Origin: Verrucomicrobiota bacterium
GTDB lineage: Bacteria > Pseudomonadota > Gammaproteobacteria > Coxiellales > Coxiellaceae
NCBI GenBank assembly: GCA_013287435.1
Contig: JABDDU010000001.1
Location: 1 to 64,000 of the forward strand
Direction: 5' to 3'
Length of the DNA stretch: 64,000 nucleotides
Shown here: piece by piece, positions 1 to 7,801 of the stretch
Position numbering within the stretch: position 1 is the first letter of the stretch
How the letters are laid out: each line of letters starts with the position of its first letter
Translations under genes and position numbers: made by a program
The notes under the pieces: model-generated
Database searches by the model: none
The model's input: only the letters and a program-made list of their open reading frames with translations
What the model was told of the DNA's origin: nothing

Positions 1-39
1 GACACTTGGCTTTTTAAGTCCTGAGTCATTTGAAGTTAA

Positions 40-399
40 AATGGTCGCTTAGCAAGGTGTCCGGAAATTTGTGGCTGGATCAGTGCAGATGCCATGGTTG
101 ATAGTTGGCGCTATGCCCCAAAATCATCAAAAGAATCTGGCGCACAAATCGACTTATTATTTGATCGAAACGATGACGCCATTACATTGTGCGAAATTAA
201 GTATACCAACAATGCATTTCAAATTGACAAATCCTTTTTGTTATCACTTGAGAATAAAGAACGTGTTTTTAAACAATGCACACGCACCAAAAAACAATTA
301 TTTTGGGCGATTATTTCTGCCAGTGGAATAAAAAAACTGTCAAAAAAAATAAGAACGCCTATTTTTGTAGTGACATCGGATGCACTGTTTGAATCATAA
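40..399 (+). pseudogene. C-terminal remnant of a DUF4143/PD-(D/E)XK-type ATPase
   Basis: The reading frame is open from just after an in-frame TAA at 37-39 to the TAA at 397-399. It encodes about 119 residues with no ATPase core. The segment WRYAPKSSKESGAQIDLLFD followed by ICEIKYT-like residues (TLCEIKYTNN) matches the C-terminal nuclease-like domain of bacterial AAA+ ATPases, where D and E-x-K form the PD-(D/E)XK signature. The Walker motifs expected several hundred residues upstream are either outside the window or lost, and the in-frame stop indicates that the 5' part is disconnected. It lies next to a duplicated sdaA fragment, so this is a rearranged spot. An unseen frameshifted but complete upstream gene cannot be excluded. 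Confidence 0.6.
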
Positions 400-424
400 A
401 AATATGAGGTGATTATTACGAAAA

Positions 425-525
425 TTAACACTCAATCATATTCACCGCCAATCCACCCAGCGACGTTTCTTTGTATTTTGTACTCATATTATTGCCAATT
501 TCGCGCATGGTATTAATCACCATAT
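425..525 (-). repeat. Duplicated 3' end of sdaA (direct repeat copy 1)
   Basis: This 101-bp stretch matches 1582-1682, the 3' end of sdaA, with two mismatches (428 and 439) and no gap. On the minus strand it still reads the last ~32 codons of the serine dehydratase and ends IEC plus TAA, so even the C-terminal Cys codon and a stop are kept. The match starts exactly at the stop codon. It is in the same orientation as sdaA, so the two copies form a 1157-bp-period direct repeat that encloses the AbiEii-type module. Confidence 0.9.
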
Positions 526-568
526 TGAAAAAGCGTTGAAAATGGCGGTGATTAATGAGCGATTGTAG

Positions 569-1225
569 TTATAAGATGTCAAATGAAACAGGCTGAATTA
601 CTGGTATATTCTCAACTGCAGCTGCCCGCAAAGATAAGTAATTTTTTATTTCTTGATTTAATTCATTTAAATTTCCATCGCGATATGAACAAAGCGCACG
701 CAAGGAAGATGCGGGATCAAATGTTTTTCCGTACACGGCAACCGCACATCCCAATCCATCCTCGAGTGATAAACCCGATTTCATCATTGCATCAATATCA
801 ATATAATCTTTGCATTCGGCGCGGTGTTGAATGGTATTTAATTTTGTGGCAAATAAATCTCGCAATGCAGCAATTTTCAACTGATTGTCTTTTGCGGTAA
901 TAGGTGTTTCAACTCGTTTTTGCCGTTCACCCAAATTAGCCAAAAATTGCAATTTAACGGGTCCTTCTGGGAAATCTACAATACAGTCAATGGTATTTAT
1001 TTCAGGCTGAACAAGTCGATACTGCTGCAACAATGAAAACTGAGTGATTAATTTTTCTTTATTTAATGGAAAATCAGAAAAAAAATCGAAATCAATAGAG
1101 ATGCGATGTCCAAGTTGCAATGCTACTGCAGTTCCCCCGTACAAAACAAATTCCTTGGGGACATCCTTCAGCAATGGCCATAATTTTAATTGGGCGGTTG
1201 GTAATATGTTTAAATGCAAGGACAT
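569..1225 (-). CDS. AbiEii/AbiGii-type nucleotidyltransferase (putative toxin)
   Basis: A 218-residue protein of the nucleotidyltransferase AbiEii/AbiGii toxin family. Visible motifs are YGGTAVAL (about residues 29-36) and HRISIDFDFF (40-49), the second carrying the DxD metal-binding pair. A downstream KIAALRDLFATKL segment is typical of the family. Known members are toxins of type IV toxin-antitoxin or abortive-infection systems that transfer nucleotides to an RNA or protein target; the target here is unknown. The ATG at 1225 was chosen because it overlaps the stop of the upstream partner (TAATG), implying translational coupling. An in-frame extension to 1291 runs through the partner gene and is unlikely. 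The pair sits between two copies of the sdaA 3' end. Confidence 0.8.
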   Translation of the reverse strand: MSLHLNILPTAQLKLWPLLKDVPKEFVLYGGTAVALQLGHRISIDFDFFSDFPLNKEKLITQFSLLQQYRLVQPEINTIDCIVDFPEGPVKLQFLANLGERQKRVETPITAKDNQLKIAALRDLFATKLNTIQHRAECKDYIDIDAMMKSGLSLEDGLGCAVAVYGKTFDPASSLRALCSYRDGNLNELNQEIKNYLSLRAAAVENIPVIQPVSFDIL

Positions 1226-1518
1226 TAAAAATCTCGCTTTGGCAAAGCAGGAATGGGATTGACGCCAAATTTTACATGCCAATAATCCCAAGAACGAGCA
1301 TGAAAATAACCGGCTGCCGCATGCATCAAAACTAACTTTAAAACGTTATCACCGACATCATGTCGTAATGCTTGAATATCATCCCAATTACCCAAATCCA
1401 TTACATTAGCAAGAAAAACTGCTGGGTGCGCGTATGCCCAATCAACTGTGTCCCACCAAACATAGCGACGCGCCAATTGATCAAGGTGTTTTGTGTGTTT
1501 TAAATTCAGCTCGTTCAT
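1225..1518 (-). CDS. Small partner of the AbiEii-type nucleotidyltransferase (DUF6922-like)
   Basis: A 97-residue protein translated immediately before the AbiEii-type gene, whose start overlaps this stop. It is rich in Trp and Asp (RYVWWDTVDW, MDLGNWDDIQALRHDVGD, ARSWDYWHVKFG). The pattern of a WDDIQALR-like segment followed by a Leu-rich helix and a final W resembles the short DUF6922-type proteins often found before AbiEii nucleotidyltransferases. It is presumably the cognate antitoxin or regulator, but no helix-turn-helix is obvious and the role is inferred from position. The start is an ATG at 1518; no other candidate is clearly better. Confidence 0.6.
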   Translation of the reverse strand: MNELNLKHTKHLDQLARRYVWWDTVDWAYAHPAVFLANVMDLGNWDDIQALRHDVGDNVLKLVLMHAAAGYFHARSWDYWHVKFGVNPIPALPKRDF

Positions 1519-1581
1519 CGTTGAATTATAACAAAATTTTAGGATTTTCTCAATATGAAAATCTTTGTTTGAAAATCTTTG

Positions 1582-2952
1582 TTAGCACTCAATCACATTC
1601 ACCGCCAATCCACCCAGCGACGTTTCTTTGTATTTTGTACTCATATTATTGCCAATTTCGCGCATGGTATTAATCACCATATCGAGCGAGACTTTGTGTT
1701 CACCGTCACCCGCCAATGCCAATTGCGTTGCATTAACGGCTTTTACGGCACCCATGGCATTGCGTTCAATACACGGAATTTGCACAAGACCTTTGACGGG
1801 ATCGCACGTTAATCCTAAATTATGTTCCATCCCAATTTCTGCCGCATTTTCAACTTGATAAATGGAGCCGCCCAATGCCGCAGTTAAACCGCCCGCTGCC
1901 ATCGAACAGGCAACACCGACTTCACCCTGACATCCCATTTCTGCGCCAGAAATAGAAGCATTTTTCTTGTATAAAATACCAATCGCGCCGGCCGTTAATA
2001 ATAATTCACACATTTTATTTTCATCATAAAAATAAAAACGTTTCATATATTCCAACACCGACGGAATAATACCTGCAGCGCCGTTCGTGGGTGCTGTGAC
2101 CACGCGATGCCCCGCCGCATTTTCTTCGTTAACGGCAATTGCATATAAATCCAACCACTCCATCAATAAAGTGCCTTCCAATTTTGGATCGCCTTTTTGC
2201 TGTAATTTACGATATAAACTCGGTGCGCGACGTTTTACTTTTAATCCACCCGGTAAAATTGTTTCGGTTGCAACACAACCGTGATGTATGCAGTCTTCCA
2301 TGGCTTTCGCAATACGAATTAATTTTTCGCGAATGGTTTTTTCATCACGCCAACTCAATTCATTTTTCATCATCAATTCAGCAATAGAGCAGTTTTGTTT
2401 TTTGCAATGCGCTAATAATTCTTCTGCTGTATTAAATTGAAAGGGTAATGTGTGTTGGGGTAATTCCGCAGGATTTTTTAGCTGTTTGTCAGACACAATA
2501 AATCCACCGCCCACAGAATAATAAATGGCTTCATGCATTATTTTTTTATGAGTATCGTAAGAAATAAATGTCATGCCATTCGGATGATGCGGTAATAAAT
2601 GCTCGTAATCAAAAAACAGCTCTTTTTCATTATCAAAGTTAATTTCTTTTTTCCCGAATAATAATAATTTTTTGGAGTCAATTATTTTTTCAACGCGCGC
2701 ATCTATTTTAAATGGATCAATGGATTCGGGCTGCTCGCCTTCTAATCCCATTAAAATGGCTTTATTCGTTCCGTGCCCAATGCCAGTAAATGCCAGTGAT
2801 CCATGCAAACGAACTGTGACAGACGCGATTTTTTCAAATTCACTTGCCGAATGCTGTTTTAAAAAATCATAGGCCGCACGCATTGGTCCCACCGTATGCG
2901 AACTGGACGGTCCAATGCCAATTGAAAATAAATCAAATACGCTGATTTCCAT
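1582..2952 (-). CDS. sdaA: L-serine ammonia-lyase, iron-sulfur dependent, single chain
   Basis: 456 residues, the usual length of the single-chain bacterial enzyme that deaminates L-serine to pyruvate and ammonia. The N-terminal beta domain carries [17 protein letters not shown] (about residues 10-26). The catalytic domain has Cys-containing segments [19 protein letters not shown] and [10 protein letters not shown] that supply ligands for the [4Fe-4S] cluster. The last residue is Cys (NVIEC). In the Legionella homologue the C-terminal Cys occupies the active-site iron (tail-in-mouth), so the same may hold here. The gene is monocistronic and minus-strand. Its last 101 bp are duplicated at 425-525. 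Confidence 0.95.
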   Translation of the reverse strand: MEISVFDLFSIGIGPSSSHTVGPMRAAYDFLKQHSASEFEKIASVTVRLHGSLAFTGIGHGTNKAILMGLEGEQPESIDPFKIDARVEKIIDSKKLLLFGKKEINFDNEKELFFDYEHLLPHHPNGMTFISYDTHKKIMHEAIYYSVGGGFIVSDKQLKNPAELPQHTLPFQFNTAEELLAHCKKQNCSIAELMMKNELSWRDEKTIREKLIRIAKAMEDCIHHGCVATETILPGGLKVKRRAPSLYRKLQQKGDPKLEGTLLMEWLDLYAIAVNEENAAGHRVVTAPTNGAAGIIPSVLEYMKRFYFYDENKMCELLLTAGAIGILYKKNASISGAEMGCQGEVGVACSMAAGGLTAALGGSIYQVENAAEIGMEHNLGLTCDPVKGLVQIPCIERNAMGAVKAVNATQLALAGDGEHKVSLDMVINTMREIGNNMSTKYKETSLGGLAVNVIEC

Positions 2953-3026
2953 ACAGACCTCGGTAAAAAACGAATAATGTGATCAAAATTCTAGCGGATT
3001 TTGATGCAAAAGGGTAATATGAATTC

Positions 3027-3425
3027 ATGAAAAATACAGAAAAATTAGTTGAAATCATTCAAAAAACACTTCCAGGCCTGGTCGCCATTTATTTGTTTGG
3101 TAGCTATGGCACGCACTATGAAACCTCCGAAAGCGATGTTGATATTGCTGTTTTAACACCTCGTAAATTATCTATGGATATGCGATTAGAATTAATTAAT
3201 GTGTGCATAGATGTGTTACACAAAGATAGAATTGATTTAATTGACTTATGCAATGCACCCACCGTTTTAAAATTTCAAATTATAATGACGGGTCGAAGAA
3301 TTTACTGTGGTGATAGTTATTATGCTGACACCTTTGAAATGTATACTTTTTCAGATTATGTGCGATTAAACGAAGAACGTCGTGAAATTCTAAAAGTGAT
3401 TCAAAAACGAGGAACCGTGTTGTGA
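3027..3425 (+). CDS. mntA: MntA-type nucleotidyltransferase antitoxin
   Basis: 132-residue minimal nucleotidyltransferase with the signature GSYG...DVDIAVL: G25-S26, ten residues, then D37-V-D39. In characterised HepT/MntA pairs this enzyme AMPylates the HEPN toxin and neutralises it. The stop overlaps the GTG start of the next gene by four bases (GTGA), so the two are translationally coupled. No upstream operator is obvious; the intergenic gap to the divergent sdaA is about 75 bp. The family assignment is firm; activity against the neighbour is inferred from known pairs. Confidence 0.85.
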   Translation: MKNTEKLVEIIQKTLPGLVAIYLFGSYGTHYETSESDVDIAVLTPRKLSMDMRLELINVCIDVLHKDRIDLIDLCNAPTVLKFQIIMTGRRIYCGDSYYADTFEMYTFSDYVRLNEERREILKVIQKRGTVL

Positions 3426-3835
3426 CGGACGATATTATTTTAAATAAAATTGAAAATATTGAGCGATGTGTTCAGCGTGTAAAAGAAACTTATCATGGTA
3501 ATGAGGATAAACTGTCGACGGATTATGACATACAAGACATTATCGTTTTAAATTTGCAGCGTGCTTGTGAATCGATCATTGATATCGCCATGCATCTTAT
3601 TAAAATAAAAAAATTAGGTATTCCAAAAGATAGTAAAGAAGCATTTACACTACTCTCAAAGGCAAATATTATCCCGAAAAATTTATCGGAACGGCTAGAA
3701 AAAATGGTTGGCTTTCGAAATGTGATTATTCACGAATACACGAATATTGACTATGGCATCGTAAAAAACGTTATATCCAAGGAGCTAGACAGTCTATCCA
3801 TTTTTTGTAAGACGATGTTGCATGATTCCAAGTAA
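3422..3835 (+). CDS. hepT: HepT-type HEPN ribonuclease toxin (DUF86)
   Basis: 137 residues, all-helical, with the HEPN motif R-x4-H-x-Y at R99...H104-E-Y106 (RNVIIHEY). The motif forms the RNase active site in HepT toxins; Tyr106 is the residue AMPylated by MntA in studied systems. It starts at GTG 3422, overlapping the mntA stop, and the preceding mntA codons offer no alternative ATG. It ends 4 bp before the convergent ATPase gene. All key residues are intact, so the pair looks functional. Confidence 0.85.
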   Translation: MTDDIILNKIENIERCVQRVKETYHGNEDKLSTDYDIQDIIVLNLQRACESIIDIAMHLIKIKKLGIPKDSKEAFTLLSKANIIPKNLSERLEKMVGFRNVIIHEYTNIDYGIVKNVISKELDSLSIFCKTMLHDSK

Positions 3836-3838
3836 ACA

Positions 3839-4978
3839 TTAAATTAACTCACCACTCCACAACTGTCTTAAAAATTCTGACCAATGTAAACAGATAATAT
3901 TGTTCAAAATGATTTTTGTCTCTGGTTCAAACGACACAATGATACAGCGTTTCACCGTATTTTCTTGCTGTAATATTTTTAAAGCTTGCGCATCCGTTTC
4001 ATGAACTCGCTGAGATGATTTTACTTCAATCGCAAGCTCCATCTCATTGACAATAAAATCCACTTCTAAACCCGTTGATGTCCGCCAAAAAGACAGTGTC
4101 AATTCAGGATTTTTATACGCTTTATAAGCCATTAATTCCATCGCAATATAATGCTCAAATGACTTTCCAAATTCAGGTGTGCCGAATTTTGGATTGCGTC
4201 GCGCTAAATAATTGGCAACCCCAATATCAAATAAATAAAATTTTTCAGTTTCAATTAAACGTCGACCATTTGATTTTCGCCAGGGCTGTAAACGAAAACC
4301 CAATAGCGTGTCTTCCAATATTTGAAAATAATTTCGAATGACCTTTGCGCTCACACCAGATTCGCGCGCCACATTGGTATAATTTAATAATTCGGCATTC
4401 GTGATGGCACAAACGCGTAAAAACTCTGCAAAAGCAGGGATATTTTGCACCACTGCTTCCGCTGCAATTTCTTCTTTTAAGTAATCGGCTATGTATGAGC
4501 GTAATTCCTGAATGGGATCGGTTGATAAATAATGTGCGGGTAATAATCCTGATTGCATTATTTTTTCAACATTAATTTCTGCTAATTCTGGATAACACAG
4601 AGGATGCATGGTGTATCGCCATGCGCGACCACCCAACAAATTGGCGTGATGATGTCGTAATTTGCGAGGACTGGAACCTGATAAGATAAAAGATAACTGT
4701 GCGTTTTCAATCAGCCAATGCACTTCATTTAAAATATCCGGTACCATTTGCACTTCGTCGATAATGATACGTTGATGGGATGTGGCATATCGTTCACGCA
4801 GTAGGGCAGGTCTTGAAGCGTAATCTGCAAAAACATCCGTTTTTAAAAAATCGATTAAAATATCATGCTGACAATGTTGGCGCAGCCAATAGCTCTTGCC
4901 AACTTTTCTGGGCCCCCACAGAAATGCTGATTTTTCTTTGGGTAAATTGAGTGTAAAAATGCGTTTTATGGTATTCAT
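3839..4978 (-). CDS. AAA+ ATPase with DUF4143 domain (AAA_14 family)
   Basis: 379 residues. Walker A is GPRKVGKS (22-29), Walker B IIIDEVQ (71-77), with a sensor-like FILSGSSPRKL near residue 100. The C-terminal DUF4143 region contains EVDFIVNEMELAIEVKSS, a PD-(D/E)XK-like D...E-x-K motif. Family members are widespread in bacteria and archaea and their cellular role is unknown. It is paralogous to the genes at 6650 and 62593 and to the fragments at 40 and 5097, so the family has expanded here. It is convergent with hepT, with a 3-bp gap. Confidence 0.85.
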   Translation of the reverse strand: MNTIKRIFTLNLPKEKSAFLWGPRKVGKSYWLRQHCQHDILIDFLKTDVFADYASRPALLRERYATSHQRIIIDEVQMVPDILNEVHWLIENAQLSFILSGSSPRKLRHHHANLLGGRAWRYTMHPLCYPELAEINVEKIMQSGLLPAHYLSTDPIQELRSYIADYLKEEIAAEAVVQNIPAFAEFLRVCAITNAELLNYTNVARESGVSAKVIRNYFQILEDTLLGFRLQPWRKSNGRRLIETEKFYLFDIGVANYLARRNPKFGTPEFGKSFEHYIAMELMAYKAYKNPELTLSFWRTSTGLEVDFIVNEMELAIEVKSSQRVHETDAQALKILQQENTVKRCIIVSFEPETKIILNNIICLHWSEFLRQLWSGELI

Positions 4979-5096
4979 ATCAGCATTATAGACGGATAAT
5001 CTTACCAGTCAAGGTATTTTATCCGGATAAACTGTCCTTTTAGGGAGCTATTTTCGATGCCAGGCTATCGCTTTATCCTTTTTAGGTAAAACTGAA

Positions 5097-5237
5097 ATGA
5101 TAGAGCGTGAATACAGCAATCTCGAAAAAATAAAAGATAATTGGTCGAAGTGGGTGGTGTCGATGGATGATGTGTTATTTCCAGCAAAAAATGGTATATA
5201 CCATATTCATCCTTGGCAGCTTGCAGCTAAGTTATAG
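5097..5237 (+). pseudogene. C-terminal scrap of a DUF4143-type ATPase
   Basis: A 46-codon frame starting MIEREYSNLEKIKDNW and containing KWVVSMDD and GIYHIHPWQLAAKL before TAG. The order ER-x-x-NL-x-x-I-x-DN-x-x-K-x-V-x-SMD followed by GI-x-H matches the extreme C-terminus of DUF4143-type ATPases. No Walker motifs lie upstream in this frame (4979-5096 shows no coding potential). It is a leftover of a gene now deleted, between an intact paralogue and ampG. Confidence 0.6.
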
Positions 5238-5246
5238 GAATTTTTC

Positions 5247-6479
5247 ATGCGTCGTCATTTCAACCGCCACGTTCTCACCATTCTGTTTATGGGTTTTTCA
5301 TCCGGATTACCGCTCGCATTAATCAGTTCGACTTTACAAGCCTGGTATACCGTTTCCGGTGTCAGCATTGTGACGATCGGTTGGTTAACGTTAGTCGGAC
5401 AACCCTATGCGTATAAATTTTTATGGGCGCCGTTTTTGGATCGTTGGATGCCGATTCGTTTAGGGCGTCGTCGCAGCTGGATTTTCTTAATGCAGTTTGC
5501 GTTGGGCTTGAGTTTTATTGCAATGGCTTTTTTACATCCGCAAAAAACGCCTTTATTTCTAGCAATCATTGCATTATTAGTCGCCGTATTTTCTGCTACT
5601 CAAGATACGGCAATTGATGCGTATAGAACTGAATTATTATCTGAACAAGAAAGCGGTTTAGGCGTTTCTGCCAATACCATTGCCTATCGTATTGCCATGA
5701 TGGTTTCCGGCGCGCTCGCGTTAATTTTAGCGGCAAAAATAGGGTGGCGAGCGATGTATTTATTAATGGCCGCTTGTTTTTTTGGGTTGATGTTGATGAC
5801 CAAAACAGCTCCCAATCCATCACAAACTCATGCACAACCATCGTCATTAAAAGAAGCGGCAATCGCGCCGATGCGTTCTTTTTTCACGAGAAAAAATGCG
5901 GTTTTAATTTTAATTTTTATTGTGATTTATAAATTATGCGATGCGATGGCGCTATCACTCAACACCACTTTTTTAATTCGTGGCATGGGATTTAGTTTGA
6001 TGCAAGTGGGGATGATCAGCAAAACAGCCGGCATTATCGCCTTATTATTCGGCAGCGTGATAGGCGGATTATTAATGCCTTATTTAGGCGTTTATCGCGC
6101 ATTGTGGATTTTTGGCATTTTGCAAATGAGTTCGAATTTATTGTACGCATGGCTCGCATTTGTTGGAAAAAATGTGATTGTGATGGCCGTTGCTATTTTT
6201 GGCGAATATTTTTGTAGCGCTCTCGCGACAATTGCCTTTGTGGTTTTTTTAATGAATTTGTGCGACAGAAGATATACCGCAACACAATATGCTTTATTTT
6301 CCGCTGTCGCCGCATTAGGTAGAATTTTTATTGGCCCTGTTTGTGCTGAGCTCGTCAAACAGTTTGGGTGGATAGATTTTTATATTTTCTCGGCGATTAT
6401 TGGATTGCCATCGCTATTCATATTGTGGTGGTTGAGGCGTGAAAGCACGGTTTCGCCTTCGCTAACGCTCGGCTTCTAA
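5247..6479 (+). CDS. ampG: AmpG-type muropeptide MFS permease
   Basis: 410-residue polytopic protein with about 12 hydrophobic segments. The N-terminus (FMGFSSGLPLALISSTLQAW) and the loop LVGQPYAYKFLWAPFLDRW...LGRRRSW are characteristic of AmpG, which imports anhydromuropeptides across the inner membrane for cell-wall recycling. A SATQDTAIDAYR segment in the middle supports the family. E. coli AmpG is about 490 residues; this shorter form lacks the C-terminal extension, as in many gammaproteobacteria. The start at 5247 follows an AGGA-like site. A perfect AT-rich hairpin follows at 6486. Confidence 0.9.
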   Translation: MRRHFNRHVLTILFMGFSSGLPLALISSTLQAWYTVSGVSIVTIGWLTLVGQPYAYKFLWAPFLDRWMPIRLGRRRSWIFLMQFALGLSFIAMAFLHPQKTPLFLAIIALLVAVFSATQDTAIDAYRTELLSEQESGLGVSANTIAYRIAMMVSGALALILAAKIGWRAMYLLMAACFFGLMLMTKTAPNPSQTHAQPSSLKEAAIAPMRSFFTRKNAVLILIFIVIYKLCDAMALSLNTTFLIRGMGFSLMQVGMISKTAGIIALLFGSVIGGLLMPYLGVYRALWIFGILQMSSNLLYAWLAFVGKNVIVMAVAIFGEYFCSALATIAFVVFLMNLCDRRYTATQYALFSAVAALGRIFIGPVCAELVKQFGWIDFYIFSAIIGLPSLFILWWLRRESTVSPSLTLGF

Positions 6480-6485
6480 CAAAAT

Positions 6486-6518
6486 AGGTTAAAAAAACTA
6501 TGATTTTTTAACCTTTTA
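6486..6518. terminator. Stem-loop terminator after ampG
   Basis: AGGTTAAAAAA, a short loop, then TTTTTTAACCT followed by TTT. The 11-bp stem is perfect and flanked by T on one side and A on the other, so it may work in both directions. It lies 7 bp after the ampG stop. Confidence 0.6.
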
Positions 6519-6550
6519 GGTTAAAATAACAGTAATTTATTGAAATTTGG

Positions 6551-6631
6551 CTCTGTACACGACAAAAAATATGAAATACCACAGTCATATCATCCAAATG
6601 AGCGGTTGAATATAAAAATTGTCGTACAAAG
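6551..6631. mobile_element. Family C miniature inverted-repeat element, 81 bp
   Basis: The ends are CTCTGTACACGACAA and (reverse complement) CTTTGTACGACAAT. The element is flanked by a perfect 9-bp target duplication, GAAATTTGG, at 6542-6550 and 6632-6640. The interior (ATACCACAGTCATATCAT, GAGCGGTTGAATATAAAAAT) matches the right part of the 184-bp copy at 37985, so this copy is an internally deleted relative. It encodes nothing and separates the ampG terminator from the ATPase start. Confidence 0.85.
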
Positions 6632-6649
6632 GAAATTTGGTCATATTTT

Positions 6650-7801
6650 ATGTTAAACAGACTGTTAACCATCAGAAGCCAAAAACAAAGTTTTTTCTTA
6701 TTTGGCCCTCGTGGGACAGGGAAAACCAGTTGGATCAAACGACATTTCAGTTCTGCCTTGTACATTGATCTGCTCAAAACACAAGATTATGCATTGCTGC
6801 AAAGTAATCCGTCTCGATTGGAAACCATGGTACTGGCGCATCATTCGGAATGGACGGTTATTGATGAAGTTCAAAAAGTACCTGCGCTTTTAGACGAGGT
6901 GCATCGACTGATTGAAAATCATAAACGTTGTTTTGTATTGAGCGGATCGAGCGCGAGAAAATTAAAACGGGGTGGCGCTAATCTGTTGGCTGGCCGCGCG
7001 ATTCTTTATCATATGCATCCCCTCATTGCGACTGAAATTGGCGAAACATTTGATGTTGTGAAAGCGTTGCAATATGGATTATTGCCACACAGTTATTTAC
7101 AAGATAATCCAAAAGATTTTTTAGAAAGCTACATGGGCACTTATTTAAAAGAAGAAGTGTTGCAGGAAGGTTTGGTCCGAAATATCGGCGGTTTCAGTCG
7201 ATTTATTGAAATTGCCAGTTTCTCGCAAGGCAATCAATTAAATCTCACCGCCATCGCACAAGAATGCGGAATTAGTCAAAAAATTGTGCGAGAATATTTT
7301 GAAATTTTAGAAGATTTATTAATCGCTGTACAAATCCCTTGTTTTACAAAACGTGCACAAAGAAAATTAGTGCAACATCCCAAATTTTATTATTTTGACG
7401 CGGGTGTTTATCACTATATTCGTCCTCGCGGTCCATTAGATATTCCGGAAGAAATTGGCGGCGCTGCATTTGAAACGCTATTTTTACAGCATTTGCGTGC
7501 AATTATTGATTATGAACGATTAGATTTAAAAATTTATTTTTGGCGAACAGCAACGCAGATTGAAATTGATTTTATTGTGTATGGCGAAAACGGTTTGTTT
7601 GCATTTGAATTAAAAAGTACGCGACATATTCGTAATAAAGATTTTTCCGCTTTAAAAATATTTAAAAAAGATTATCCTATCGCGCAGTGTTATTTAATTT
7701 ATACGGGTGATTATGCTGAACAACATGGTGATGTGCGTGTTCTGCCGATACGTGATGCCTTATTTCAATTAACAAGCATTTTTCGTCATGAAATGGACTA
7801 A
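6650..7801 (+). CDS. AAA+ ATPase with DUF4143 domain (AAA_14 family)
   Basis: 383 residues. Walker A is GPRGTGKTS (19-27), Walker B VIDEVQ near residue 73, sensor-like FVLSGSSARKL, then a DUF4143 region with EIDFIVYGENGLFAFELKST (D...E-x-K). It is a clear paralogue of the gene at 3839 (shared GPR-x-x-GK, SGSS-x-RKL, ANLL-x-GRA and MHPL segments). Cellular role unknown. Its leader is formed by the right target duplication of the family C element. It ends with a 4-bp convergent overlap with tamB. Confidence 0.85.
   Translation: MLNRLLTIRSQKQSFFLFGPRGTGKTSWIKRHFSSALYIDLLKTQDYALLQSNPSRLETMVLAHHSEWTVIDEVQKVPALLDEVHRLIENHKRCFVLSGSSARKLKRGGANLLAGRAILYHMHPLIATEIGETFDVVKALQYGLLPHSYLQDNPKDFLESYMGTYLKEEVLQEGLVRNIGGFSRFIEIASFSQGNQLNLTAIAQECGISQKIVREYFEILEDLLIAVQIPCFTKRAQRKLVQHPKFYYFDAGVYHYIRPRGPLDIPEEIGGAAFETLFLQHLRAIIDYERLDLKIYFWRTATQIEIDFIVYGENGLFAFELKSTRHIRNKDFSALKIFKKDYPIAQCYLIYTGDYAEQHGDVRVLPIRDALFQLTSIFRHEMD

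Noticed and set aside
526-568. C-terminal fragment of a second gene (reads [13 protein letters not shown] then stop)
   Set aside because: Too short to assign, and the frame continues from the antisense of the sdaA duplicate.
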